Part shown: positions 1 to 6,673 of the stretch, in pieces | Layout: each line of letters begins with the position of its first letter | Position numbering within the stretch: the first letter of the stretch is position 1 | NCBI GenBank assembly: GCA_022360735.1 | Contig: JAKSCF010000598.1 | Location: 1-15,163 of the forward strand | DNA: 15,163 nucleotides | Direction: 5' to 3' | Source: Clostridia bacterium | Lineage (GTDB): Bacteria; Bacillota_A; Clostridia; Peptostreptococcales; JAAYPU01 | Notes under the pieces: generated by a model | Seen by the model: only the letters and a program-made list of their open reading frames with translations | What the model was told of the DNA's origin: nothing | Database searches by the model: none | Translations under genes and position numbers: made by a program

Positions 1-330
1 GAGCTCGGTGCGGTTTCAATACCCGGGGTTTTCACGCCATCTGAGATTGCTGAAGCTTATGAACAGGGAGCCAATTTTGTAAAAGTATTCCCTGTTGAAA
101 GTCTAGGATACAATTACATTAAAGCTATTCGCGGCCCAATAAGCCATATACCTATGCTGGCTGTTGGTGGAATAGATAAAGATAACTTTGTAGACTACAT
201 AAAAGCTGGAATGGCAGGTATTGGTGTCGGTTCTTGTTTGGTAAATAAAAAGTTGGTTGATAGTAATAAATTTGATGAAATAACAAAACTTGCGAAAGCA
301 TTTTCTGAAAAGATGAAGGAGATTTCATAA
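1..330 (+). CDS. eda: KDPG/KHG aldolase (bifunctional 2-keto-3-deoxy-6-phosphogluconate aldolase), 3' part only
   Basis: Frame 1 is open from the first base to TAA at 328-330 and gives 109 residues; the start lies outside the window. The fragment reads as the C-terminal half of a class I KDPG/KHG aldolase, a (beta/alpha)8 barrel of about 210 residues. IPGVFTPSE is followed by FVKVFPVE, whose Lys (fragment residue 28) matches the family's Schiff-base lysine. Then come RGP, the phosphate-binding turn LAVGGID and GIGVGSCL. The enzyme splits 2-keto-3-deoxy-6-phosphogluconate into pyruvate and glyceraldehyde-3-phosphate in the cytoplasm. The next gene, a KDG kinase one base downstream, makes its substrate, so the pair forms the end of a hexuronate or Entner-Doudoroff route. 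The family call is firm. Whether the enzyme prefers KDPG or KHG cannot be told from this fragment. Confidence 0.9.
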   Translation, partial: ELGAVSIPGVFTPSEIAEAYEQGANFVKVFPVESLGYNYIKAIRGPISHIPMLAVGGIDKDNFVDYIKAGMAGIGVGSCLVNKKLVDSNKFDEITKLAKAFSEKMKEIS

Positions 331-331
331 T

Positions 332-1354
332 ATGAGTAAGATAGTATGTTTTGGTGAAATTATGGGAAGACTTTGTCCTCCTGGCTATAAAAAAGTTGTT
401 CAAGCCAATAGTTTTGATGTGACTTTTGCGGGTGGAGAAGCAAATGTTGCTGTTTCCCTTGCAAATTACGGGGAACATGCTGGTTTTGTTACAAAATTAC
501 CTGATAATGATTTAGGAAAATCGGTGCTTAGAAACCTTAGAGGTTATAATGTTGATGTTGCTGATATCGTCATTGGTGGCGAAAGACTTGGTATGTATTA
601 TGTTGAGAAAGGTGCATCTCAACGTCCATCTAAAGTCATATACGATCGGAAATATTCTTCCATCAGTATGGCTGATCCAAAAGATTTTGATTGGAATAAA
701 ATATTGGACGGTGCAACATGGTTTCATACAACAGGAATTACACCTGCTCTTTCTGATGAATGTGCTGAGATTACACGTCAAGCCCTTAAGACATGTAAGG
801 AAAAAGGTATTACCGTAAGCTGTGATCTGAATTATAGAAAAAGCCTTTGGAGTGAAAAAAGAGCCAAAACTGTCATGACAGAATTATTACAATATGTTGA
901 CGTATGCATTGGGAATGAAGAAGACGCCGAAAAAGTGTTAGGCTTACATGCTAAAAACACGGATGTTACTGCTGGGAAAATTAACAGAGACGGATATACC
1001 TTTGTTGCTAAATCCATTGAAGAAATATATGGATGTAAAACAGTAGCCATTACACTTAGAGAAAGTTATTCTGCCAGCATTAATGGTTGGTCGGCAATGC
1101 TTTATACCAATGGACAAAGTTTCTTTTCAAGGAAATATGATATTCAGCTTGTTGATAGAGTAGGCGGAGGTGACTCCTTTGTAGGCGCACTTTTGCATAC
1201 CCTGGTCACTAAAATGCAACCTCAAACAGCAATAGAATTTGCGGTTGCAGCGTCTTGTTTAAAACACACCATTGAGGGAGACTTCAATCAAGTAACGGCT
1301 AAAGAAGTAGAAATTCTAATGGGCGGAGATGGTTCCGGAAGAGTACAGCGATAA
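332..1354 (+). CDS. kdgK: 2-keto-3-deoxygluconate kinase, PfkB/ribokinase family
   Basis: This 340-residue protein has the usual PfkB-family length. It phosphorylates 2-keto-3-deoxygluconate with ATP to give KDPG, the substrate of the aldolase encoded just upstream. The N-terminus IVCFGEIMGRL leads into PfkB signature 1 around GGEANVAVSLANYG (from residue 34). Signature 2 is DRVGGGDSFVGALL (from residue 275), in which Asp281 is the expected catalytic base. The DRVGGGDSF variant, rather than DTTGAGDAF, is typical of KDG kinases as I recall the family. The ATG follows the aldolase stop by one base, and AAGGAG at 316-321 lies inside the end of the aldolase gene, so the two are surely co-transcribed. 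Another sugar-acid kinase of the same family is possible, but the aldolase neighbour favours KDG. Confidence 0.88.
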   Translation: MSKIVCFGEIMGRLCPPGYKKVVQANSFDVTFAGGEANVAVSLANYGEHAGFVTKLPDNDLGKSVLRNLRGYNVDVADIVIGGERLGMYYVEKGASQRPSKVIYDRKYSSISMADPKDFDWNKILDGATWFHTTGITPALSDECAEITRQALKTCKEKGITVSCDLNYRKSLWSEKRAKTVMTELLQYVDVCIGNEEDAEKVLGLHAKNTDVTAGKINRDGYTFVAKSIEEIYGCKTVAITLRESYSASINGWSAMLYTNGQSFFSRKYDIQLVDRVGGGDSFVGALLHTLVTKMQPQTAIEFAVAASCLKHTIEGDFNQVTAKEVEILMGGDGSGRVQR

Positions 1355-1386
1355 ATCGTTTGTTGTTTTGTTGTTTTGGTTGTTTT

Positions 1387-1483
1387 GGGACGGTTCTTTT
1401 TGTTTGGACTATAAACAATATTTATGCTTTCAACGCCGATTAATATGAAGTTTTACGAGAAACCAAACAAAAAGAACCGTCCC
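1387..1483. repeat. Perfect 21-bp inverted repeat of the AAAGAACCGTCCC element; possible kdgK terminator
   Basis: The left arm at 1387-1407 begins GGGACGGTTC. The right arm at 1463-1483 ends GAACCGTCCC and is its exact reverse complement over 21 bases. The spacer is 55 bases. T6 follows the right arm at 1484-1489, so on the plus strand the structure could end kdgK transcription, although the loop is long. On the minus strand no T-run follows. The same 20-base unit recurs once at 12173-12192, so this is a dispersed element in REP/REPIN-like arrangement rather than an ordinary terminator. It sits between two convergent genes. Confidence 0.8.
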
Positions 1484-1492
1484 TTTTTTGTT

Positions 1493-1930
1493 TTATTCAT
1501 TTATAGACTTAAAATTTGTATATAATATCTCAAGACATGATTTGAATTGTGTGATTTGTTCTTCTGTCATGTCTCTAAACTGTATGTCGTATATTTTTTC
1601 AGAGATTTCAGCAAACCCTTCACGAAAAGCTTCTCCTTTTTCCGTTAAATACACAATAGCAGATCGACTGTCCTCATCATTGACCCTGGTTGCTATATAA
1701 CCATTTTTTTCTAACTTCTTTAATAATACGGTTACCGTAGAGCGGTCTCTGCCAATTGCATTGGATATTTCCGTCTTTGTCATTTCACCTTTAGATAGTA
1801 ACACAGCAAGAACATTACCATGGGAAGGCGCTAACCCTTTATGTCCACGATCATGCAGCTCTCTATATATTAATTTATTCGCTTGCCCCCTAACCCTGCC
1901 AATCAATGATATTGTGTTATCCGTTCTCAT
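1493..1930 (-). CDS. MarR-family winged-helix transcriptional regulator
   Basis: The 145-residue protein has the normal MarR length. A helical N-terminus precedes a winged helix-turn-helix at about residues 40-100. The recognition region is MTKTEISNAIGRDRSTVTVLLKKLEKNGYIATRVNDEDSRS, and DEDSRS is the typical wing with its Asp-x-Arg contact. Helices at the C-terminus would form the dimer interface. The ATG at 1930 is preceded by GAGG about ten bases upstream. The gene begins 34 bases after the ABC transporter ATPase stop and on the same strand, so it is probably the last gene of that operon and may autoregulate the importer. Its ligand is unknown. Osmoprotectant operons of Bacillus carry related GbsR-type regulators, but those are a different branch and are usually encoded at the operon's start. 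Confidence 0.88.
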   Translation of the reverse strand: MRTDNTISLIGRVRGQANKLIYRELHDRGHKGLAPSHGNVLAVLLSKGEMTKTEISNAIGRDRSTVTVLLKKLEKNGYIATRVNDEDSRSAIVYLTEKGEAFREGFAEISEKIYDIQFRDMTEEQITQFKSCLEILYTNFKSINE

Positions 1931-1964
1931 TCTACCTGCCTCATTTCATGATTTATTTCACACA

Positions 1965-2789
1965 TTATCCTTCAAATTTACGATAGAAGTCCTCAATTGT
2001 ATCTTCACTTGACAGTAACCTCTCATAAGCATGCTTCATTACTTCTCTATTTAGAGTTGCTTGAAATCCTTTAATCCCTAAAAAGCTTTTAACAAAATCA
2101 GATTTAGGATTAAATACCAAATCCTTTGTAGATCCAACTTGCTCTATTTTGCCATTATTCAACAACACAATTTTAGTCCCTAGTTTAACGGCTTCTTGTA
2201 TATCATGCGTCACTAAGAGAATTGTTTTTTTAAGCTTTTCTTGAATCTCAACAAATTCATCTTGCAGCTGCGTACGAGTAATTTCATCTACAGCACCAAA
2301 GGGCTCATCCATCAAGATAATATCAGGATCAGCTGCTAGTGCTCTTGCTACACCAATTCTTTGTTTTTGGCCTCCGCTTAATTGCCTTGGATACTTGGTT
2401 AGATAATTTTGAGTCAAACCGACCAGCTGTATGAGTTCTTTCGCTCTCTTTTTGGGATAATTATTCCCATTGCTAATAGACAGAACATAATTAATATTAT
2501 CTTCAATGGTTATATGAGGTAATAAGCCGATTTGTTGAATCACATATCCTATGCTTCTGCGCAGCTTAATAGTGTCCCATTCTTCAAGGGCTTTACCTCT
2601 CACATAAACAGCACCCTTATCCGGAATAATAAGTTTATTAACCATTTTTAGCAAGGTAGTCTTGCCACACCCTGACGGACCTAATATTGTAACGAATTCC
2701 CCTTCTTTTATAGACAAGTTTAAATCATCAATTACCTGATTCTCTCCATCATAACTCTTAGATATATTCTCAAACTCTATTAAGCCCAT
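1965..2789 (-). CDS. Osmoprotectant (glycine betaine/carnitine/choline) ABC importer, ATP-binding subunit, OpuCA/OpuBA-like
   Basis: This 274-residue cytoplasmic ATPase powers the importer formed with the next two entries. Walker A is GPSGCGKT (37-44), the Q-loop is near VIQQIG (84-88), the signature is LSGGQKQR (137-144), Walker B is ILMDEP (158-163) and the H-loop is THD with His195. LRRSIGYVIQQIGLLPH is characteristic of the OpuCA/ProV group. It ends about 35 residues after the nucleotide-binding core and lacks the tandem CBS domains that sense ionic strength in OpuCA and OpuA, so osmotic gating would have to work differently. The start codon overlaps the binding-protein stop by one base (TAATG), implying translational coupling. 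Choline, betaine, carnitine or another quaternary amine are all possible substrates. Confidence 0.88.
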   Translation of the reverse strand: MGLIEFENISKSYDGENQVIDDLNLSIKEGEFVTILGPSGCGKTTLLKMVNKLIIPDKGAVYVRGKALEEWDTIKLRRSIGYVIQQIGLLPHITIEDNINYVLSISNGNNYPKKRAKELIQLVGLTQNYLTKYPRQLSGGQKQRIGVARALAADPDIILMDEPFGAVDEITRTQLQDEFVEIQEKLKKTILLVTHDIQEAVKLGTKIVLLNNGKIEQVGSTKDLVFNPKSDFVKSFLGIKGFQATLNREVMKHAYERLLSSEDTIEDFYRKFEG

Positions 2790-3676
2790 TAATCTAAGCC
2801 TTTCTTTTGTAAAAACTCTATCGCAACAGTTTTTGGGTCTTCTTTTTCAATCTCTACTAAATAGTTCATCTCCGTTATTTCATCGTTACTGATTTGATTG
2901 TCCAGCTTTGCAAGTATTCCTTCCAATTCCGGATACTGATCCAGCACTTCTTTTCTTATAAGGGTTGCAGCAAAATATGAGGGAAAAAAGTTTTTATCAT
3001 CTTCAAGGACCACAAGATTTTGCTCTTTCAGACGACCATCTGTTGAAAAAACATTAATAACATCTACTTCATCAGACCCAATAGCTTGGTATTTAAGACC
3101 GATATCTAATTCCGTTTTTTCTTTAAAATCAAACCCATATGTAGATTCTAACCCCGGATATCCGTCTTCTCTTTCATAAAAATCATACTCTGCACCAAGG
3201 TTTAGATCAGGACTCACTGCTGCTAAGTCGGAATAGGTCTTAATATTTAATTCTGAAGCCAAAGCTTCTTTTAAAGCAATACCAAATGTGTTATTAAAAC
3301 CATATAATTCAGACCAAATAATACCATACTCATCTTCATATGATGCTTTAACAGCTTCATACAGCTCTGTTGGATCATGAATGAGCTCTTTTTTGAGCAC
3401 AAATAACCATCCGGTTCCCGTATATTCAGGATAGATATCAATTTCTCCACTTAGCATAGCAGGATGTATATTCGATGTTCCGCCTCCAATACCCATTTTT
3501 TGTTCAACTGTTATATCTGAATTTTTCTCAATAAGATACGTTAACATCTCAACAATGATATACTGTTCTGTCATCGGCTTACTGGCTATGACCACTTTCT
3601 TTTCTTCTTTTGAGCAGCCTATAGCTGTCACCATGACTACCGATAACAAAAGTAATGTCATCACTTTTTTTTTCAT
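2789..3676 (-). CDS. Substrate-binding lipoprotein of the osmoprotectant ABC importer, OpuCC/OsmF-like
   Basis: The chosen ATG at 3676 gives 295 residues and follows GGAGGAAAT at a good distance. The frame stays open upstream to a TTG at 3691, but that codon overlaps the ribosome binding site and is rejected. A lipoprotein signal occupies residues 1-21 with lipobox AIGC and lipidated Cys21. The mature part fits the OpuAC/ProX-type fold: KPMTEQYIIVEML, GGGTSN, DIYPEYTGTGW, GFNNTFGIAL and STDGRL are recurrent family stretches. The aromatic residues needed for a quaternary-ammonium cage are plentiful, though I cannot place them exactly. It would sit on the outer face of the membrane and hand substrate to the permease encoded just upstream. 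The specific ligand is not determined. Confidence 0.9.
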   Translation of the reverse strand: MKKKVMTLLLLSVVMVTAIGCSKEEKKVVIASKPMTEQYIIVEMLTYLIEKNSDITVEQKMGIGGGTSNIHPAMLSGEIDIYPEYTGTGWLFVLKKELIHDPTELYEAVKASYEDEYGIIWSELYGFNNTFGIALKEALASELNIKTYSDLAAVSPDLNLGAEYDFYEREDGYPGLESTYGFDFKEKTELDIGLKYQAIGSDEVDVINVFSTDGRLKEQNLVVLEDDKNFFPSYFAATLIRKEVLDQYPELEGILAKLDNQISNDEITEMNYLVEIEKEDPKTVAIEFLQKKGLD

Positions 3677-3713
3677 TTTTATTTCCTCCAATTATCTTTA
3701 TAAGTAATAGCTA

Positions 3714-4367
3714 TTAGTCGATACTTCCAAGCAGTTCTTTCTTCATAATTTTTTCAACAATTTCGAGAAAGAAATCTGTTATAATCGCTAAAACAGCTAC
3801 TAACAAACTCCCTGCTATTGTCATCTCCGGAAAATTGGTCGTTATTCCTCTCCAAATAGCAACACCCAGCCCGCCGGCACCAATAAAAGATGCAATACCA
3901 CAAAGTGCTATGGTCATGACCACCATGGTTCTAAATCCTGCAAAGATTACTGGAAGGGCCAGCGGCAGCTGCACACGAAATAATAGTTGGAAGCTTGTAC
4001 TTCCCATACCAACGGCAGATTCAATGATCTGATCATCCACTTCGTTTATCCCAACATATGTATTCCGTATTACCGGCAATAATCCATATATCACCAATGC
4101 TATAATGGCGCTCTTATCGCCTATACCCGAAATGATAACAAGAAACCCAAACAAAGCTATAGACGGAATGGTATATAGAAAGTTTGTTATGGCCAGTATC
4201 ACCTTTGAAAAGCCTTGATTTCGGGTCATTAAGATACCAATTGTTAAGCCGATAACTGTAATAATAAGAACAGATACTAGTGTGAGGGCTATATGTTGTA
4301 ATAGTAGTTCTAAAAAAAATTCCCAACGCTCTTTATATAAATTTAATAACTCAACAATAAAATTCAT
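3714..4367 (-). CDS. Osmoprotectant ABC importer permease, OpuCB/OpuCD-like
   Basis: This 217-residue integral membrane protein is of normal length for OpuCB/OpuCD permeases. It has about five or six hydrophobic segments: LTLVSVLIITVIGLTIGIL, VILAITNFLYTIPSIALFGFLV, IIALVIYGLLPVI, VIFAGFRTMVVMTIALCGIA and AGSLLVAVLAIITDFFL. The EAA-type cytoplasmic loop that docks on the ATPase reads AVGMGSTSFQLLFRVQLPLALP. The ATG at 4367 follows GAGGTGAGG. It is the first gene of the minus-strand operon, 37 bases before the binding-protein start. OpuC-type systems usually have two permease genes flanking the binding protein. Only one is present here, so the channel is probably a homodimer. Confidence 0.88.
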   Translation of the reverse strand: MNFIVELLNLYKERWEFFLELLLQHIALTLVSVLIITVIGLTIGILMTRNQGFSKVILAITNFLYTIPSIALFGFLVIISGIGDKSAIIALVIYGLLPVIRNTYVGINEVDDQIIESAVGMGSTSFQLLFRVQLPLALPVIFAGFRTMVVMTIALCGIASFIGAGGLGVAIWRGITTNFPEMTIAGSLLVAVLAIITDFFLEIVEKIMKKELLGSID

Positions 4368-4464
4368 ACCTCACCTCTTTTCTATACATCTAAAATAAGA
4401 TTTACTATTTCTTCTTATATTTTCCCATGGTTATTCTTTATTAAACACTTTTTTACATAATTTA

Positions 4465-4499
4465 CTTTGATATAAAAGTATTATGCTTTAACATCAAAG
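4465..4499. promoter_or_regulatory. Inverted repeat CTTTGAT-N21-ATCAAAG, possible operator of the ABC operon
   Basis: CTTTGAT at 4465-4471 and ATCAAAG at 4493-4499 are perfect 7-bp inverted arms. They straddle the -10 and spacer of the candidate minus-strand promoter at 4480-4508. A regulator bound here could block transcription of the importer. The MarR protein encoded at the operon's end is the obvious candidate, but that link is inference only. Short arms in AT-rich DNA can arise by chance. Confidence 0.35.
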
Positions 4500-4508
4500 C
4501 AAGGTCAA
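4480..4508 (-). promoter_or_regulatory. Candidate sigma-A promoter of the osmoprotectant ABC operon
   Basis: Read on the minus strand, TTGACC (4508-4503) is separated by 17 bases from CATAAT (4485-4480). Both hexamers are one base from consensus. It would give a leader of about 105 bases before the permease ATG at 4367. A second, weaker pair overlaps it (TTGATG at 4497-4492, TATATC at 4474-4469). Confidence 0.45.
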
Positions 4509-4577
4509 TTTTTTTAATCTCCTAGACTTATAGATATTAATGCTTATACTATACTACTCTTCTAAAATTTTTTAAGA

Positions 4578-4592
4578 ACGGAAACTTTCCGT
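4578..4592. promoter_or_regulatory. Perfect 15-bp palindrome ACGGAAACTTTCCGT, possible regulator site
   Basis: Seven bases on each side of a central C are exact inverted copies. The site lies between two divergent promoters: 70 bases upstream of the -35 of the ABC operon and 26 bases upstream of the -35 of the small membrane protein gene. It has more G and C than its surroundings, which makes chance less likely. No regulator can be assigned from sequence alone. Confidence 0.4.
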
Positions 4593-4617
4593 AAGTACTA
4601 TTAATTTTATTGATTCC

Positions 4618-4646
4618 TTGTAAACCAATTTTATCAATGGTACAAT
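4618..4646 (+). promoter_or_regulatory. Sigma-A promoter of the small membrane protein gene
   Basis: TTGTAA (4618-4623), a 17-base spacer and TACAAT (4641-4646) form a good vegetative promoter. Transcription would start near 4653, giving a leader of about 35 bases that contains the AAAGGGG ribosome binding site. The rest of the 321-base divergent gap 4368-4688 holds only the regulatory sites listed separately and AT-rich DNA. Confidence 0.6.
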
Positions 4647-4688
4647 AAATAGACTATTCAACTATAATTATGAAAGGGGATTCTAACA

Positions 4689-4877
4689 ATGAAAGGATTC
4701 TTTTTTTATGCAACAATCATATGCTTTATGATTTTATATTTTTATACAATGGTACTCATCCATAAAATTGTAAATGGCAACGACTCTAAAATGGGTGCAA
4801 AGTTAATCAGCCATATTTTAGGGGGCTGTATCTTAGTTGGTATCGTTGGTGTTACCATCTCTTTTTTATTATTCTAA
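4689..4877 (+). CDS. Small two-helix membrane protein of unknown function
   Basis: This 62-residue ORF has two predicted membrane helices at about residues 4-26 and 38-60. They are joined by a short polar hairpin (HKIVNGNDSKMGAK) whose charge suggests it faces the cytoplasm. The ATG follows AAAGGGG at 4673-4679 and lies behind a well-formed promoter. The codon pattern and continuous hydrophobic phase support a real gene. I do not recognise the family. It is transcribed divergently from the osmoprotectant importer and alone on its strand in this region. A role beside the importer is possible but nothing in the sequence shows it. Confidence 0.6.
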   Translation: MKGFFFYATIICFMILYFYTMVLIHKIVNGNDSKMGAKLISHILGGCILVGIVGVTISFLLF

Positions 4878-4933
4878 CAGTTCCTAAATATATCTGGCTT
4901 TAACTTGTCATGTCTCCAGCATCATTAAGGTTC

Positions 4934-4979
4934 GTTCCGGTTTTTTTCAATAATATTTCCTTATGTTGGAACTTTTTTT
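4934..4979 (+). terminator. Possible rho-independent terminator after the small membrane protein gene
   Basis: GTTCCGGT (4934-4941) can pair with GTTGGAAC (4965-4972), five Watson-Crick pairs followed by three G-U pairs, and T7 follows at 4973-4979. The loop is 23 bases and the stem is modest, so this is tentative. It lies 57 bases after the small gene's stop. Confidence 0.4.
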
Positions 4980-5043
4980 ATGGATAATCGTCTAAGAACT
5001 AGAGTACATATAAAGGAGAAAGATTTTTAGATAGATAACTTTC

Positions 5044-5078
5044 TAGTTTTGATAAAAACACATAGAAAATCAAAACTA
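5044..5078. repeat. 10-bp perfect inverted repeat (stem-loop) in gene-free DNA
   Basis: TAGTTTTGAT (5044-5053) and ATCAAAACTA (5069-5078) are exact inverted copies separated by 15 bases. No T-run follows on either side, so it is not a convincing terminator. It lies in the 363-base gap 4878-5240, where I find no credible coding sequence. A spaced AAAGGAGA at about 5012-5019 is followed at once by stops. Confidence 0.45.
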
Positions 5079-5148
5079 AATATATGAATATAATTGAAAC
5101 CACAAAACAAATAGTAATCTTTTGCCCTTTTTTGTATTTTTTATATAT

Positions 5149-5185
5149 AAGCTTGGATTAGTTATCAAACTAAAAATCCAAGCTT
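5149..5185. terminator. Strong stem-loop between convergent genes, probable transcription end
   Basis: AAGCTTGGATT (5149-5159) and AATCCAAGCTT (5175-5185) pair perfectly over 11 bases. Inside the loop AGTT and AACT can add four more pairs. On the plus strand it is followed by TTATTAT; on the minus strand an A/T tract follows without a pure T-run. It lies 56 bases past the acetyltransferase stop (minus strand) and downstream of the small plus-strand gene, the expected place for a shared terminator. Confidence 0.55.
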
Positions 5186-5240
5186 TTATTATCTAAACAA
5201 GTATTCTACCAACCACGCCCCTTGTATGGGGCAATTCCAA

Positions 5241-5690
5241 TCAACTACTTTTTTCTAATTTCATTATGACTGTATCAATATCAGCTGGATTTTTCCCGCC
5301 ATCTTTGTAATCTTTAAATCCAAATTGAAGATACATCTTTCTTGCAGCTTTTCCGGCTTTTACAGCTGGAGAAAAAGTTTGTACAAATATAGGCTTTTGC
5401 TGATCTAAATGATCAAGGGCTGCTTTTAATAATTGATTCCCATATCCTTTTCCTCGGCTTCTTTCTCTAACTGCCAACCAAGATATTTCATTTTCCGCTT
5501 TATTAACGGCAACTATCCCTTCAATATCTTTCATAGTATTTTCAACGCAAAAAGCCGATGAATCAGCAATGCATCCTTTTATTCCTCTTTTAAAATCTTC
5601 ATTCTCCACCATCTCACCGAATAATGGTTCCACCTCTTTTGCAAGTTCTAACCATGTTTTAAAATCTCCATCTGCAACAAGTCTAATCAT
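5241..5690 (-). CDS. GNAT-family N-acetyltransferase
   Basis: This 149-residue protein has the typical single GNAT domain length. The acetyl-CoA pyrophosphate loop is RSRGKGYGNQLLKAAL, with the R/QxxGxG/A motif at residues 79-84 after strand ISWLAVRE. The C-terminal ARKMYLQFGFKDY is the usual motif B, in which the Tyr may act as general acid. The N-terminal half (LVADGDFKTWLELAKEVEPLFGEM) recalls acetyltransferases with a substrate-binding helical start. The ATG at 5690 follows AGAGAGGT. It ends the minus-strand run that begins at 8663, 43 bases after the membrane protein stop. The acceptor substrate (small molecule, antibiotic or peptide amine) is unknown. Confidence 0.88.
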   Translation of the reverse strand: MIRLVADGDFKTWLELAKEVEPLFGEMVENEDFKRGIKGCIADSSAFCVENTMKDIEGIVAVNKAENEISWLAVRERSRGKGYGNQLLKAALDHLDQQKPIFVQTFSPAVKAGKAARKMYLQFGFKDYKDGGKNPADIDTVIMKLEKSS

Positions 5691-5733
5691 AAATGACCTC
5701 TCTTTCTAAGCTCACTGTTTCAGCAGACAATGC

Positions 5734-6240
5734 TTATTCAATATTTTTTTTTATTAAATGATCTATTAAAGGTATTGCGAGTAAAACTAAAGCGTTATAA
5801 TAAGCCGTTCCTGATATATATTTTGCTATGTCAAATATTTTATTGATGGTATTGAAACTTATCATCACGCCTATTACAATGAGGAATATCTGTGAAAACA
5901 CCATTATAACCTTAACCCATGACGCATACTTATGATAAAAGATTAATATCACCATAGCAGCGACTATCACTATGGTGGTTATAATTGCCAGAGTAGTTAT
6001 ACTATTATAAAACTTCATTGAAGCCCAATCAATAAACTGCTTATCTGTTCTTATGGAACTGCCTAATCGCATCAAAAAATAGCTGGGATATGTCAATGAA
6101 CCTAATAGGCCATATAAGAACAACACCATATTTATAGCTATTTTTGTTCTTTCAAACTTCTTTGCTATGCTTAATATCATCAAGATTACAATTAAAATAA
6201 TAGAGCCCCAACTCAATATATTACCATATAAAATACTCAT
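5734..6240 (-). CDS. Multi-pass membrane protein of unknown function
   Basis: The ATG at 6240 is preceded by AGGAGG at 6247-6252 with six bases between, and gives 168 residues. The reading frame extends upstream to a TTG at 6297, but that start has no comparable ribosome binding site and would place a polar leader before the first helix. About five hydrophobic segments are visible: ILSWGSIILIVILMILSIA, INMVLFLYGLLGSLTYPSYFL, ITTLAIITTIVIVAAMVILIFY, WVKVIMVFSQIFLIVIGVMISF and YYNALVLLAIPLIDHL. A charged loop (RLGSSIRTDKQFIDWASMKF) separates helices two and three. No catalytic or transport motif is recognisable. A TATAAT in the upstream gap (6310-6305, minus strand) could be an internal -10, but no good -35 accompanies it. 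Confidence 0.72.
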   Translation of the reverse strand: MSILYGNILSWGSIILIVILMILSIAKKFERTKIAINMVLFLYGLLGSLTYPSYFLMRLGSSIRTDKQFIDWASMKFYNSITTLAIITTIVIVAAMVILIFYHKYASWVKVIMVFSQIFLIVIGVMISFNTINKIFDIAKYISGTAYYNALVLLAIPLIDHLIKKNIE

Positions 6241-6331
6241 ATGAATCCTCCTATACACTACAGCAACTATTTCTTGATTGTTTACAATACCTTCCAACCG
6301 ATTTATTATAACATAGCTCTTAAAAAGTAAC

Positions 6332-6646
6332 TTAAACTTCTTTGTTCTTCATATCCAACCATTTTTTTTCTCCCAGTTCTTTCAACTGTTGTTGGTTTAA
6401 AATCAAGTCTTGTCCTAGCTTTAACCAGCTTTCTGCAAATTTTTTAAACCTGCTGCAAGGAAATGACTTACATTCATAGCAGTAATTAAGCCCTTTCTTT
6501 TCTTTACAGCATACATAAATGCCTTTACACTTTCTATTCTTACAATGCTCTTGAGCACCTAAACAGGTCTTTTTATCTCTTATATAATTGGGACAACCTC
6601 CACAAAATATGCCGCATGGCGGTATAGTGCCGTTATAAGATTTCAT
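6332..6646 (-). CDS. Cys-rich DUF3795 domain protein, predicted metal binding
   Basis: The 104 residues contain eleven cysteines, at 11, 15, 18, 28, 35, 40, 46, 47, 56, 59 and 64. The opening CGIFCGGCPNY, then CLGAQEHC, CCKEKK and the CYECKSFPC block, match the DUF3795 pattern as I know it: small proteins thought to bind zinc or an iron-sulphur cluster, with no established reaction. The C-terminal third is a charged helix without cysteine. The ATG at 6646 follows GAAAGGAAAG. The gene lies 74 bases after the radical SAM stop, or 27 bases after the stop of that gene's alternative-frame tail, which fits an operon. Whether it works with the flavoproteins and radical SAM enzyme is inference from position. 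Confidence 0.8.
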   Translation of the reverse strand: MKSYNGTIPPCGIFCGGCPNYIRDKKTCLGAQEHCKNRKCKGIYVCCKEKKGLNYCYECKSFPCSRFKKFAESWLKLGQDLILNQQQLKELGEKKWLDMKNKEV

Positions 6647-6673
6647 ACAAATATCTTTCCTTTCAAAAGTGTT

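Noticed and set aside
152..1050. Several open frames opposite to or overlapping the aldolase and kinase genes
   Set aside because: They lie inside two clearly identified genes, lack ribosome binding sites and read as low-complexity shadow translations.
3677..3691. TTG start extending the binding lipoprotein by five residues
   Set aside because: The TTG overlaps the GGAGG ribosome binding site that serves the ATG at 3676, and the ATG gives a clean lipoprotein signal peptide.
4911..4988. 25-codon ORF starting ATGTCTCCAGC
   Set aside because: It has no ribosome binding site, is short and overlaps the candidate terminator; it is very likely chance.
6241..6297. TTG start extending the multi-pass membrane protein by 19 residues
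   Set aside because: AGGAGG at 6247-6252 sits six bases before the ATG at 6240; the upstream TTG has no such site.
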